The notes: generated by a model from the letters alone, not told the origin. A stretch of DNA of 64,000 nt from Capra hircus (GCF_001704415.2 NC_030816.1:82152713-82216712); one strand, 5' to 3'. Shown: positions 35,520 to 47,216, numbered from the stretch's first letter. A program made the numbers and translations.

Positions 35520-35675
35520 GAACCAGGGATGAGTGTGCCTGGTTCCGAGCCCTTCTCTGCCTCCCGCCAGTTGGGTGCTGTGGGCAAAGGAACTTCTCTG
35601 AACCTGTTTCCTTTTCTATAAAATGAAGATGGGAATGCCTGCTCCAGGTACAAGGCTGTTTTGAGAATCAGATGC
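35520..35675 (+). mobile_element. MIR SINE remnant
   Basis: CTGAACCTGTTTCCTTTTCT, ATAAAATGAAGATGGGAATG, AGGCTGTTTTGAGAATCAGA follow the MIR order. Confidence 0.7.
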
Positions 35676-35749
35676 CTTTGTAGTCTATCTGTGTTCTTCC
35701 AGATATAGGAGGTTAACTTCCTTGTTTTAGAATGGAACATTTGAATCAT

Positions 35750-36108
35750 CAGTTCAGTGACTCAGTCATGTCTAGCTCTTTGTGGCCCCATCGACTGCAG
35801 CACGCCAGGCTTTCCTGTCCATCACCAACTCCTGGAGCTTGCTCAAACTCATGTCCATCGAGTTAATGATGCCATCCAACCATCTCATCCTCTGTCATCC
35901 CCTTCTCCTCCTGCCTTCAATCTTTCCCCAGCGTCTTATTTTCTAATGAGTCAGTTCTTTGCATCAGGTGGCCAAAGTATTAGAGCTTCAGTATCAGTCT
36001 TTCCAGTGAATATTCAGGACTGATTTCCTTTAGGATTGATTGGCTTGATCTCCTTGCTATCCAAGGGACTCTCAAGAGTCTTCTTTAGCACGACAGTTCA
36101 AAAGCATC
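35750..36108 (-). mobile_element. RTE-BovB LINE, 0.36 kb 3' fragment
   Basis: The 3' end is at left (TCAGTTCAGTGACTCAGTC), then ATCACCAACTCCTGGAGCTT and CAACCATCTCATCCTCTGTC, truncated after GTTCAAAAGCATCAT. Confidence 0.93.
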
Positions 36109-37578
36109 ATTTTTTCTACCAACACCATTTGAAGGGTTCCTGTCTCAAAAGATGAACATCCTTGAGGTGGATTAGCTGACACTAGGGCTTTGTTCTATCT
36201 AAAAATAGTGCCAGGAATAGGAGGTGAAGTGACTTATTGAGGGCATTACAGTACAACCCAAAGAGCCCTTCCACAGACCTGCATTGCATTTTTACTGGGA
36301 ATTCCTCCGTAAGTATTTATTGATAAGAATAACTATAAAACAATAGAAATCTTATTTTGGAGAGGGTGACAGGCTGACATTTTGGGGGAATAATCAAAGA
36401 CCTAAGTCAAAACTTGACTTATATTCTGTTCAGTAGAATGCACGCTTCACCTAACATTCTTAATGCTGGAGCTCTTTTGTGCCCATAGCAAAGAGGAGCC
36501 CCATCTTCCTCTAAGAGGGAAGGAAGGCTCTGCCTTGGAACGCCTGGGCAGCTACTCAGCGCCCTCCTGTGTGATCTGGGCGACTGAGAACCCAGCTGGC
36601 CCCACTTGCTTGGCAGTTCCTCAGCACTCTGGTATGTCCTGACTCTGCCAGGCAGACTGGAGGGATTGGGAGAACAGGAAATAAGCTGCCGGGAGATAAG
36701 ACGGGCGGCTCGGAATCACAGACGAAAGAGGAAATGAGAAAACTAACCCAGGGAAACAACACTGCCTTTGAAAACTTTATTTTTAAACCAAGAGTCACTG
36801 GAAAGATTTCTCTTAATGTAGGGGAGCAACCCACCTATATTCCATTACACTGGTTACACTCCCAACAAAGTAGTGTGTGGATGGGGGCTGCATCTGTTAA
36901 CTGCTGAGTGTCAACTCATCAGGAATTACGAAAAGATGAAGTCAAGTCTGTGAACTTTTTGTTTGTCCAACACCCACTAGTGTTACCACAAGACCAAGAC
37001 ATTTTTAATGTTAGAAATAACTGTAAAATATTTTTTTTGCCTCTGCTCTTTTGTGTCCATGTCATGCTGTGACTATGCAGGCTGTTCTGAAGGAGAGGTT
37101 TTACTGATGATGATAACTAAATATGCAACCATATGTGGCAATGCATGTTAAAGGAAAAAGGCGAAAGTATAGAAAATGGGACTCGCCTCTGTTTTCTGAA
37201 TGATGATGCCTTGTCATCAAAATACTATTCTGTAAGGAAGACTATAGTAGATAGTTCACCGTAGTAGTAATGTTCACCGTATTTAATGTAAATAGTTTAA
37301 AAGCGGTCACATTCTTATTTGTCACACTGGGTCCTCCCGTCACTGTTCTGAAATGCACGAGTCGCGGTGGGCTTGGATGGTGAGCGTGTCTCGGGGCCAG
37401 ATTGTGGCACGCTGTGGTGAGCACTGCTCGGGCCAGGCACCAGTGGGTCTGAAAGAAGTTTATGAAGTTGGCTGCTTGGAAATTCTAGATTTTATGACAC
37501 ATTTGGTACGTTTAAAGACACTTAAGAATTGGATCAGTAATCTAAATATAGAATTTTAAAAATTAGAATAAGTTAAAA
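36109..37578. other. Intronic sequence without recognised gene
   Basis: No exon or confident repeat was recognised. Confidence 0.5.
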
Positions 37579-37777
37579 GTGGAAGTCTTAGTCTCTCAGT
37601 CGTGTCTGACTCTTTGTGGTCCAGGGGACTGTATAGCCCACCAGGCTCGTCTGTCCATGGGATTTCCCAGGCAAGACTACTGGAACAATTTGCCATTTCC
37701 TTCTTCCGGGGTTCTTCTCGACCCAGGGATCAAATTGCGGGCAGATTCTTTACTGCTGAGCCACCAGGGAAGCCCCT
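37579..37777 (-). mobile_element. Bov-tA SINE
   Basis: Reverse-complement copy from TAGTCTCTCAGTCGTGTCTG to TTACTGCTGAGCCACCAGGG, with a small deletion in the tRNA-like part (CAAATTGCGGGCAGATTC). Confidence 0.93.
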
Positions 37778-39320
37778 TTAGAAACTAGACTTTAAGATAA
37801 TGGGTCTGGATTTGTTGCTCCTCACCATCGACCTCCTGTCTGTCATATGTTCCCAGCTCTGCATGTGGAGCAGGATGTGATGCCTGTTCAGTGAACTGAA
37901 CTCCACACGGACCAGGATTTCTTAACTCCTACCCTCGCAACCTAACAGTTGGTAATAAGCAGTCAGTCAGTATTATTGGCTGTTGTTAAAAATGCCTTTG
38001 GGAGTTGAAAATAACCTACTTGCAATAGTTTTCAGCCACCGTTCAAAGCTATAGCCGAATGACACTCATAATTTACACGGGGCTGTTTGGCATGCTCGCG
38101 GCATTCCTGCGCATCAGTGTTCAGAGGCGAGGGTGCCTCCACCCATCCCTCAGGTGGCCAGGGCTCTGGGGCAGAGGGAGCCTGGATCCGTGGGCACAGG
38201 AGGTGGGGGGCAGTGAGGGCAGCACCTGCAGAGCGGCAACCAGAGTGAGGCAGGCGGTCCTGGCGGAGGGACAGGGTCAGATGGGCCAGCGGCAGGCAGT
38301 GGGCAGTGCCTACATCCGTGGAGAGCTTGCATCCGCTTGGCATGGGGGCCACTGACCAGGTTAGATTGGCTGATGATGGCCAGGTCTCAGAAGATTGCAG
38401 CCTTTCCTCTCTTTATGCAGTTTTAAAAAAGAGCTGAATGAATGAAATCTCAGTCACCAGCACAGGCGGGTCAGGCCACACTCTGGAACCTGCCCCATAG
38501 TGACCCCAGGTGCTGGTTTTGTGTCTTCTTGCGACCACTTCATAGCCCCGTGTCCTTGCAGGTTTTACTGGGCTCTGTGAGGGCCGATGCCACCAACCAC
38601 CTAGCAGGGTCCACCTGTAGCTGAGGGAGTGATGGTTGAGAAAGATGAAAATGATTTGTCCAGATTCAGAATTTATCAAATTTAAAAATTAAGTTTTTAC
38701 ATGCATCAGTTTTGAAGTTAATTATTTCTTCATCTTTCCTCTGTGATAAATCACAAGCAACTTATTTCTACTGTGTATTTTTTTCCAAATTGGCGTGTTC
38801 AGATGCTGAACTATTTGGAAATAAGGTAGTCTTGGAAAAGACATAGAAAGTTTCACTTTGGGGAAAAAATGAGGTTAAATAGGCCCCACCCTTTCTTCTT
38901 TCTATGCTAAATAAAGAGCCCCCGATTCAGATACACAATGAATTTTGAGAAAATTGCTTTCCCACCACACGGGACCATCAGAGGAGTGATCTGGTGCTGC
39001 GGGAGGCAGTGGGGGTACAGGCAGGCCCTGGCTTGTTCTCTGTTTTCATGGCGGTGGCCGTTTTTCGTGTTGGAGTTTATTATGGTTTGCTCAGATGCCC
39101 GCTGTTTGTCAAGAAGCCTTGACATGTGGGCCAGTCCCTGAGACACATCCATCCTTCCCTCTGCTGATCCGCCCCCCAGGCCTCTCCCCGCTCCTCCCAT
39201 CCTCCTTGAGTCCTTTCTTTGACTGCACTTTCTCTTTAGTTCTGGGTCTGATAACTTCGTGAACAGCTTCCATGCCCACAGGCTCCTTCTCTGCAGTAAA
39301 TGTCTTCCTGGTCATCTTCC
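37778..39320. other. Intronic sequence just upstream of the TULP4 exon
   Basis: Includes a GC-rich patch at about 38090-38350. No exon recognised. The final 20 bp form the pyrimidine-rich acceptor region of the 39323 exon. Confidence 0.5.
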
Positions 39321-39322
39321 AG

Positions 39323-39451
39323 GTCGTGCTGGTGAGGTGGAACGAGCCATACCAGAAGCTGGCCACATGCGATGCGGACGGCGGGATATTCGTGTGGATC
39401 CAGTACGAGGGCCGGTGGTCCGTGGAGCTGGTCAATGACCGAGGGGCCCAG
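39323..39451 (+). CDS. TULP4: TULP4 internal coding exon (WD40 blade)
   Basis: This is an internal exon of 129 bp (43 codons), recognised as tubby-like protein 4. TULP4 is a large protein with N-terminal WD40 repeats, a SOCS-box region and a C-terminal tubby domain, thought to act as a substrate receptor of a Cullin/Elongin ubiquitin ligase. The translation opens VVLVRWNEPYQKLATCDADG, continues through GIFVWIQYEGRW and ends VELVNDRGAQ. The D-A-D-G-G-I-F-V-W core is a typical WD40 strand pattern. A pyrimidine-rich run and AG at 39321-39322 precede the exon, and GTGAGC follows at 39452. Both borders fall between codons (phase 0), and length, frame and splice sites agree. An in-frame ATG at 39272 lies in the intron and is not the start. 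No disruption is seen. Identity rests on remembered family sequence; the next exon at 49735 independently supports it. Confidence 0.95.
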
Positions 39452-40554
39452 GTGAGCAGCGGGAGGTGCCTTGGGGCTGGGCAGAGGAGGGCGAGGGAAG
39501 CCAGGGCCTGCTCCTCGAGCTTCCTCTGGAGGGGGAAGGACGGCGCCTCCATATCTTCCAGCGTGCAGCTGTTGTGAGAATCTGCACGTTCCGAGCAGTT
39601 GAAATCTGCAAAGTCATTTTGCACCATCAGTGTTGTGCTTCCCTGTTGACTTGGACCCTCTGCAGTGCTCCTGGCGTGGGCGTATCTGCACCTCTGCGAA
39701 GGTTTTTCCCCACGTTGTCGTCTTCCACGTGCTCTCGTGGGGGCACTCCACCTGCCGTGCTCAGCACCTGCTTCTCAGGCCGAGTTTCAGCCCTCGCTCT
39801 GTCGGGTTCCAATTAGGGGGCCGCCAGTGGTCAGCGCTCAGCCCCTCCTTTCCAGTGCCAGTTTGTCTCCACTCAGTGGGGACCCACTGCTCCCGGGACA
39901 CCCGCCGAGCTGTGCTGGTCTAAACCCCTCGGTGGGTTCCAGTGGCTGATGGCACCAACCTGGCTCTCTCTCTCTGGGCGCACGGCTGCACGGAGCTCCT
40001 GTCTTGGGTGCATAATGACTCGGGTCCCACCCGAGGATTTGCCAGGCCGGAGTCCTCGTGGGACCTTATTGACGAGGGGTTTCTTAGACTGTTTGACTCT
40101 GTAGGGATAGATAGTCTTCACAACTGCCTTTCTGTATGTTTACAAGGAAATGAATTCTTACTGTCTCTCCTCCCAGCTGTTGCTTAAATAAGCTACGAGC
40201 TCACCAACTTTGAGAGATGCAGACCGGTGAAGTGACAGAAAATTGCAGGGAATGAACCTGTTATCAGCAATTACTGTTAGGCTGAGGAACTTCGTAGATA
40301 CCGTCACAGGAGGCAAACCTACCTCCCAGTAAAAACACAGTGTTCTATTTTTGTGAGTTTATTTATTTGGTAAGGTCAATGTACTAATTTTGACGGGCTC
40401 TAAGAAGGCCTTATCAGTTTCCTATATCCCCCTGTGAGAGAAAGAAGGAAGAGATGGCAACCACCCTATGCCTGCTCACTCACCTGAAATAGAGCCACAG
40501 ATGTGGAGACCTCCACGCCCTGAGGAGTTCACGCCACCTGGAAGGTGGGCCTTG
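39452..40554. other. Intronic sequence without recognised gene
   Basis: GC-moderate. Open frames up to 116 codons around 39466-39949 overlap each other in all frames and lack domains. They lie directly after the TULP4 donor and are read as intron. Confidence 0.55.
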
Positions 40555-41085
40555 TGGCCACGAGTGTGGGCGCTGGAGTCAGCCTCTCAGTCGTGACTTC
40601 TTGTAGGAGACACTTCACTTCTGTACCTCAGTTTGCTCTTCTGTACACTTGGGACTGTAACAGTATCTACCTCCAGGGATAACTAGGAGGACTGTGCTCA
40701 GTTGCTCAGCCGTGTCCGACTCTTTGCAACCCCATGACTGTAGTCTCCTGCACTGCAGGTGGCTTCTTTACCAACTGAGCTACCAGGGAAGCCCAGAATG
40801 CTGGAGTGGGCAGCCTGTCCCTTCTCCAGGGGATCTTCCCAACCCAGGAATTGAGCCGGGGTCTCCTGCACTGCAGGCGGCTTCTCTACCAACTGAGCTA
40901 CCAGGGAAGCCCAAGAGTACTGAAGTGGGCAGCCTGTCCCTTCTCCAGGGGATCTTCCCGACCCAGGAGTCGAACCCAGGTCTCCTGCATTACAGGTGGC
41001 TTCTTTACCGACTGAGCTACCAGGGACACCCTACTCGGAGGATTACGTAGGATTAAATACAGAAAATGCTATGACACCATCTGGA
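40555..41085 (+). mobile_element. MIR SINE, split by a Bov-tA array
   Basis: Left half GTGGGCGCTGGAGTCAGCC, TACCTCAGTTTGCTCTTCTG, GTATCTACCTCCAGGGATAA. The right half after the insert is GGATTACGTAGGATTAAATA and GAAAATGCTATGAC. Confidence 0.8.
40692..41032 (-). mobile_element. Multi-unit Bov-tA SINE array
   Basis: Three reverse-complement tRNA-like heads end in (G)AGCTACCAGGGAAGCCC-type blocks at about 40778-40794, 40895-40911 and 41012-41032. Two near-identical 117-bp units (GAATGCTGGAGTGGGCAGCC and GAGTACTGAAGTGGGCAGCC) lie at about 40797-40913 and 40914-41030. Flanks ACTAGGAGGA (40682-40691) and ACTCGGAGGA (41033-41042) are a 9/10 target duplication. Confidence 0.94.
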
Positions 41086-41479
41086 CATGGTGGTTGACCC
41101 CATGAGTTGTGATTGTGCCTGAAGCACTGTGAGGTGCTGACAGCCAAAGACCTCAACCCCAGGGCATACCTGCCCTTAAACAGTCACCAGGAGGTCATCA
41201 CCAGAGACCAGCTTCAGGCCTTAGGCAGCAACTGTTCATGGCTTTCTGTCCAGTGCAGATTTCCCTGAACTTGCCCATGAAGGTCTCTAGAGTGCTTTTG
41301 TTCTCCCATCCATTGAAGTGTGAACTCTTTCCCTAGAGGGGCCCAGCGATCGGGTGAGGTCTGTCTTCAGACCTTGGCTGACATGAGGTCTTCCAAGCAC
41401 TACTTGGAGAAGGGCAGCAAGGGGGACCTCGGGGTACCACTCAGTACTGGCCTTCCCTCAGTCTCCACAGGAACCCTGC

Positions 41480-41600
41480 TGGGCAGATGTTACTCTGAGT
41501 TAACGGAGGAAAGGACTTGGGCCATGGAGGCCAAGTAACTCACCCAGGAAAGTTTTTGAACCCAGGGTTGACTCCAAACCTCTGTCTTGTTCCCAGACGA
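41480..41600 (+). mobile_element. MIR 3'-part remnant
   Basis: GGCCAAGTAACTCACCCAGG, TTTTTGAACCCAGGGTTGAC, TCCAAACCTCTGTCTTGTTC resemble the MIR 3' half. Confidence 0.65.
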
Positions 41601-43249
41601 TAAACTGTTTTCTCTTTAGCAGAAATGCATGTGTTCATGGTATGTCCATAGAGCTCGGGCTTCACCACCATCAGCCCCAGGGTGCTGCCGAACTGTGTCC
41701 TGGTGACGAGGAGTGAGGCTTCTGCCTTCTCTGGTGGTAGCTGTGTGGTCTCTGCCCCCACGTCGTCCCTCGGCTTTTCTTTTCATTGAGAGTTCGCTAC
41801 AGAAAATTGTTTTAGAAATGAGAGAGGATGACTTCAGAGCTGGAGGTGAATGGGCTTCCGTGGACCAGAGAACATCTGGAAGCACCTAGAATCTCACAAA
41901 AGCCTGTACCCTTCAGGTTGATCCAAAGTAACCACTGTATCTTGTGATCTGATCCAGATTTTGATATAGTTTTGCTCTTGGGCCTTCTGATTCTGCAAAC
42001 CTCAGAACCCACTGAGCAAGTATGGTTAAGCGCTTGCATTTTGGGGAGTTTCGGTTGCTTTTAATTCTGTTGCGGCCACGTCTTGTCTGAGAAGCATCAC
42101 GCTCTGATGACGATGACTCACTGGTGGAGGGAGCGGAGGGGCTGTGTGCTGGCAGCAGTGTCTGGGGGGAGGAGGTGCGTCCTTGAAGTCTGCCCAGAGA
42201 GCCGTGAGACTCTGGAGAAGAAATGACAGGTGATCTTTGTTATATAGCGTGCCTTTCATTGTCACGAAGTAACCAAACATTTGGCAAAAGCCAAGTGAAG
42301 CTTTATCACTCCTTTTTTCAGGAAATGATTGTGAGTCCTTTATTTCAGAAATGAGTCTGGAGGCGTGCCTGCATTATGTTATAGTATTAGTCACAGGCCG
42401 GCTGTGCCAGGCACAGGTCTCGGGCAGACTGAGGAAAGGCTGCCTTGGGCAGGGGCCATCAGGCTGCTCGCTCTCATCGGGGCAGGAATGTGGGCCACCT
42501 CTGCATCAGAAAGACTGGCAAAGAAGGGCTTTCTGCTTGTTTCCATTATAGCACGGGGGACTCCTTTCCTCTGGTTTTGTTTTCCCAGTTTTGATATAGT
42601 CTTATCACTCTGTGCTGACCTAATTTAATACTCTCAATTAGTTTCTATAAACATCCTATATTACCAATTTTTTGTGATTGTAAGATTGCTGGTATCTCAG
42701 AGAAGCGACTTATCACTGGCTATACGTTTTAGCCTCTAGTAAGAAGCTGCTCCTTTTATACAAAGATAAATGAGTTAAACCGCATGTAAATAAGTAGTGT
42801 TATCATTGCAAAATGAAAGGACTTCTAAATTTTATTGCAGAATTAATGTGTTGTCTGTCAAAAATCTTTTTGGTCCTTAAGAAAAACTAAATAATTTAAT
42901 TGGTTGGAACATAAGGACAGAGAAACCAAAATTCCGAGTTTTCCTAAGCAAACAGCATTTTTTCAGTAACTTCAGATGAGCGGTCAAGAAGTCATCTCAC
43001 ACAGTTCTGCCATGGCCGTGATGGAAACATGCTGGTCACTGACAGCCTATAACCCCGTCTGGGAAAACAGCAAAAAGCTCATGTCCTATTTTGTGTTTGT
43101 TCATTTATTTTATTATTATCTGCAATGTGATAAATCCAGTAGTGCTACAAATTTTAAAGGAGGTGAACATTTCCAAGTATAAGCAACAGGGAAATTCATA
43201 GATACCAACTTCTTTTCAGGTTAGAATAGATATAAAAGGTAATACAGAC
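41601..43249. other. Intronic sequence without recognised gene
   Basis: No exon recognised. 42550-42980 is AT-rich. Confidence 0.5.
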
Positions 43250-43452
43250 TGCTTCCCTGGTAGCTCAGATGGTAAAGAATCTGCCTGCAGTGCAGGAGAC
43301 ACGGGTTTGATCTCTGGGTCAGGAAGATCCCCTGGAGACGGGAATGGCAACCCACTCCAGTCTTCTTGCCTGGAGAATCCCATGGACAGAGAAGCCTGGT
43401 AGCCTACAGTCCATGGGGTCACAAAGAGTCAGACACAATTGAGCGACTAACA
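43250..43452 (+). mobile_element. Bov-tA SINE
   Basis: Sense copy: GCTTCCCTGGTAGCTCAGAT, AAGAATCTGCCTGCAGTGC, TCTTCTTGCCTGGAGAATCC, ending AGACACAATTGAGCGAC with an ACAC tail. Among the least diverged copies here. Confidence 0.95.
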
Positions 43453-44021
43453 CACACACAAACTGAAAAAGTAAATTCCGGTGATAGAAACAGGATCAAA
43501 ATACCACTAATTAGAATAAATGTAAATGTACCGACTTCACCAATCAAGATGATTCTTGACTGATTGCATTTCTAAAACATAGCCATGTGTTTATTAAGAG
43601 TCACACCTGAAACTTGACGTGTACAGGTTTAAAAGGATGAAAAAATATTGAGCATATATCCAGAAAAAAAAAGCTGGGGTAGCAAATATTACTTTCAGAT
43701 AAGATAGACTTAAAGATAGAAAGTAATGTTTAGTTTGTAGAGTGCTACCACATAATGATAAAAGGTGTAGTTTACTAAGATGATATTTTAAATATATATG
43801 TACTTATTAATAATATCAAAATACATGAAGGAAATTGATAGAACTGAAAGTAAAGATTGATAAATTCGTTGATATACTGAGAGGTTGCAACAACAAAAGG
43901 AATCAGCAAAGGTTTAGAAGATCTGAGCAACATAGTTAATGAGCTTGACCTAACGGACATTTGTAGTTTCTGAATTCACCAATTAGATCATTTGAATGTT
44001 TACAAAAATTGATCATGTTCT

Positions 44022-44335
44022 AAGGTTTCACAGATTTTTTTCTTTGAAGGGGCAGATAGTACATATTTTAAGCTTTGTGGACTAGGAATCACACTTTAGG
44101 ATATTGTGTAAGTACTGTATAACAAGAAAGGAAACTAGAAAAGTTTCTGTTGATAAAATTAAAAGCTTGTTTCTGGATGCTAAAATTTGAATTTTATATA
44201 ATTTTGCATATAACAAAATATTCTTCTCTTAATTTTTTTCCCTGACCCTTTAAAGCTATAGTTTTTGGACTGTTCAAAAATAGGTGGCATGGCAGATTTG
44301 GCCCGCTGGACATAGTTTGCCACCCTGGATTTTAG
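44022..44335. mobile_element. hAT-Charlie-type DNA transposon remnant inside L1
   Basis: Left end region TTTGAAGGGGCAGATAGTAC and AAGCTTTGTGGACTAGG. Right end GCAGATTTGGCCCGCTGG and CATAGTTTGCCACCCTG. This is the layout of non-autonomous hAT elements whose ends read 'GGCAAAC...GTTTGCC'. It interrupts the L1 after GATCATGTTCTAAGG. Confidence 0.65.
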
Positions 44336-44446
44336 GATGTTAATAAAACAAAAACAGATTTTGATTGGTAGGTGTCATGATTACGGACCATAATTTCTGA
44401 ATGGGTTAGAAGTTAATAACAAAAACATAAATTTAAGAAATTGCTG

Positions 44447-44520
44447 GGAATTCCTTGATGGTCCAGTGGTTAGAACTCAGTGCTTTCACTGCCTGGGCCC
44501 AGGTTCAATCCCCCAAAATT
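44447..44520 (+). mobile_element. CHR-type SINE fragment inside L1
   Basis: GGGAATTCCTTGATGGTCCA, GTGGTTAGAACTCAGTGCTT and CCAGGTTCAATCCC are the tRNA-like head of a CHR SINE. The 3' body is missing. Confidence 0.8.
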
Positions 44521-44712
44521 TGTTCTTTGGAAACAAATCAATGAAACTGATAAATTGCTGGCAAGACATGAGTAAGAGAAGAAAGATAAAACCTAAAATA
44601 ATTTCATGAATGAAAAGTTGAACATAACTATAGATAAGGTAGAGATTACAAGATAATCAAAGGTAAATAAAAGATGCGTAGGTAATTCAGTAAGGGGAAG
44701 AAAAGTCTTTTT

Positions 44713-44833
44713 TTAAGTTGAAGTATGATAGCATACAACATTATATTGATTTCAGATGTACAACATAATAATTCAGTATTTGTATCTATTGGGAAATGAT
44801 CACCACAGTAAGTCTAGTTGACATACTAGGAAT
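44713..44833 (-). mobile_element. Antisense L1 3' end inserted in the old L1
   Basis: The T-run then AAGTTGAAGTATGATAGCAT and GGGAAATGATCACCACAGTA are the reverse complement of an L1 3' UTR. AGTCTTTTT at 44704-44712 and 44834-44842 forms a likely 9-bp target duplication. Confidence 0.8.
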
Positions 44834-44979
44834 AGTCTTTTTGACAAATGGTGCAGAAAAACTGAATATCTGTACTGAAATTTTAAAAAGTAGAACCTTG
44901 ATTCTTACCATATACCCTGGGCAGAAATTAACTTCTAAATGAAACATAGACATAAATGTAAAAGCATACACTTCTGGAA

Positions 44980-45973
44980 TACCAGACCACTTTACCTATC
45001 TCCTGAGAAATCTGTATGCATATCAGGAAGCAACAATTAGAACCAAACTTCAGACAAATGACCGGTTTAGAATTGGGAAAGGAGTAAGACAAGGCTGTAT
45101 ATTGTCACCCTTAACTTCTGTGCAGAGTACATAATGCGAAATGCTGGGCTGGATGAATCTCAAACTGGAATCAAGATTGCCAGGAGAAGTATCAGCAGCC
45201 TCAGGTATGCAAATGATACCACCCTAATGACAGAGAGTGAAGAGAAACTAAAGAGCCTCTTGATGAACATGAAAGAGGAGAATGAAAAAGCTGGCTTAAA
45301 GCTCAACATTGAAAAAACTAAGATCTTGGAATCCAGTCCCATCACTTCATGGCAAATAAAAGGGGAATAAGTGGAAGCAGTGACAGATTTTATTTTCTTG
45401 GACTCCAAAGTCACTGTGGACAGTGACTATAGCCATGAAATTACAATTCACTTTCTCCTTGGGAGGAAAGCTATGACAAACCTAGACAGCATATTAAAAA
45501 GCAGAGACATCCGTTTGCTGACAAAGGTCCATATAGTCTAAGCTGTGGTTTTTCCAGTAGTCATGTACATGAGAGTTGGACCATAAAGAAGCCTGAGCAC
45601 TGCAGAATGATGCTTTCGAACTGTGGTGCTGGAGAAGACTCTTAAGTGTCCCTTGGACAACAAGGAGATCAAACCAGCCAATCCTAAAGGAAATAAACCC
45701 GAACATTCATTGGAAGGACTGATGCTGAAGCTGAAGCTGAAGCTCCAGTACTTTGGCCACCTGATGTGAAGAGCTGACTCCTTTGAAAAGACTCTGATGC
45801 TGGGAAAGATTGAAGGCATAAGGAAAAGAGGATGGCAGAGCATGAAATTGTAGATAGCATCACTGACTCAATGGACATGAATTTGAGCAAACTCCGAAAG
45901 ATGAAGGACAGAGGAGCCTGACATGCCTCAGTCCTTGAAGTTGCAGAGAGTCAGACAATTTACCGACTAAATA
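44980..45973 (+). mobile_element. RTE-BovB LINE, 1.0 kb, inserted in the old L1
   Basis: Exact 12-bp target duplication ACACTTCTGGAA at 44968-44979 and 45974-45985. Sense BovB starts at the RT region, with an open piece at 45134-45370 containing IARRSISSLRYANDTTLMTE, where the usual catalytic YADD reads YAND. Further frame breaks follow and the end is GACAATTTACCGACTAAATA. It is inactive, and the altered catalytic residue alone would suggest so. Confidence 0.96.
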
Positions 45974-46224
45974 ACACTTCTGGAAAGCTTGGGTTTGCAA
46001 TGTTGGGTTACGTAAAGGTTTCTTGGATTGGATACAAAAAACCTGAAACATAAGAGAGAAAACTTGACATTGGACTTCATCAAAATTTAAAACTTTTACT
46101 TTTTGAAAGAGATTGTTAAGAAAATGAAAAGGCGAGGTACAGAATGGGCGAAATTACTTGAAGCACATATTTTGATAGAGGATTGTATCTAGAATTTTTA
46201 CATCAAAGTAAGGTAAAAGACTCA

Positions 46225-46290
46225 TGTATATGTGTGTGAATGTATGTATGTGTGTGTATTTACATATGTATGTATGTATTTATAATGAAT
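46225..46290. repeat. (TGTA)n/(TG)n-type microsatellite
   Basis: Interrupted GTGTGTGAATGTATGTATGT and TATGTATGTATGTATTTAT runs. Confidence 0.85.
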
Positions 46291-47210
46291 AGGTAAACAT
46301 GAATGGATATACAAATATATATGGCAGGGAATGTGAACAGGTAGGTTCCAAAAGATGATGTGCAAATAATCAAGAAGCACATGAAATGGCTCTCGGCATG
46401 TTAGTCATTTGGGAATTAAATTAAAATTAAAAACAGTGTCCTACCACTACACACCTAGAATAGCTAAAATGAAAGACTGGCAACATCAAGTGTTGGTGAG
46501 GTGTGGACCAACTCGTGCACACTGCTAATGGGAGTGTAAAATGGTTTATCCACTTTGGAAAAGTTTGGTAATTTCTTATGCATTTAAACATACACTTGTA
46601 TTTGACCCAAGAATTAATTCCGTTCCTAGGTATTTACTGAAGAAAAAATGATACCATATGTCTTGCACATGAATCTTCACAGCAGTTTTGTAATAACCAA
46701 ATGCTGGAAACAACCCAAATACCCAGCAATTTGGAGAAATGAATAAGTTGTGGCACATTTATGCAATAGAATATTGCTGTCTATAAAAAGGAATGGACTA
46801 CTGGTGCACACAAGAGTTCAGAATACTCTGAGAGTTATTACTCTCAGTAAAACCAGTCATCAGCAAACGTGAGCATACTGTGTGCTTCTGTTCATGCAAA
46901 ATTCCTAGAATAAACAGCTAGTGACAGAAATTAGATCATTAGTTGTCTCAGACCAAGGGTGAGGGTAGGGAATTGACTGCCAAAGGGAACTTTATTACAT
47001 ATAAATTATAGCTCACTAAAGTTGGTATTTAAAAGAATAGTGAGTACTATCAACAACTACTTGCCAAGAGTTTTGAAAACTTACATGAAATAGACAAATT
47101 CCTGAAAACATTTTGTAATAGAATTGACTGAAGAAGAAATAAAAAGCTTGAAAACTTGACTGGTGCTAACACTATTAAAGAGTGAAGCAATGGTTAAGAA
47201 TCTTCCCATA

Positions 47211-47216
47211 AAAAAG
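47211..47216. repeat. Target-site duplication of the solo LTR, left
   Basis: AAAAAG, repeated exactly at 48919-48924. Confidence 0.85.

Larger units (their letters stand above)
1..39322 (+). other. TULP4: TULP4 upstream intron, partial
   Basis: If the plus-strand TULP4 assignment is right, everything left of the 39323 exon is intron running in from beyond the window. I looked for the exon carrying the preceding WD40 residues and for a start-codon exon or CpG-island promoter, and recognised none. The content is repeats (listed separately) and unique non-coding sequence. A short alternative first exon could escape inspection by eye. Confidence 0.7.
43640..47205 (+). mobile_element. Old L1 LINE (ORF2 region to near the 3' end), multiply interrupted
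   Basis: Sense L1 ORF2-like pieces recur in collinear order: about 43800-44020, 44336-44446, 44521-44712, 44834-44979 and 45974-46960. A possible further L1 scrap lies at 47040-47205. Recognisable landmarks are GTTCTTTGGAAACAAATCAA, GACAAATGGTGCAGAAAAAC, GGACTTCATCAAAATTTAAA, TGCTAATGGGAGTGTAAAAT and GGAAACAACCCAAATACCCA. Many stops and indels make it a relic. The four insertions are listed separately. Confidence 0.8.

Noticed and set aside
39272..39322. In-frame ATG upstream of the first TULP4 exon as a start codon
   Set aside because: The segment is the intron's pyrimidine-rich acceptor region. The family protein continues into the preceding exon at this point, and the AG at 39321-39322 is a clear acceptor.
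40694..41050. Direct-repeat array resembling a CRISPR
   Set aside because: The repeated units are 117-bp SINE segments with tRNA-like heads, with no short repeat-spacer pattern, in a mammalian genome.
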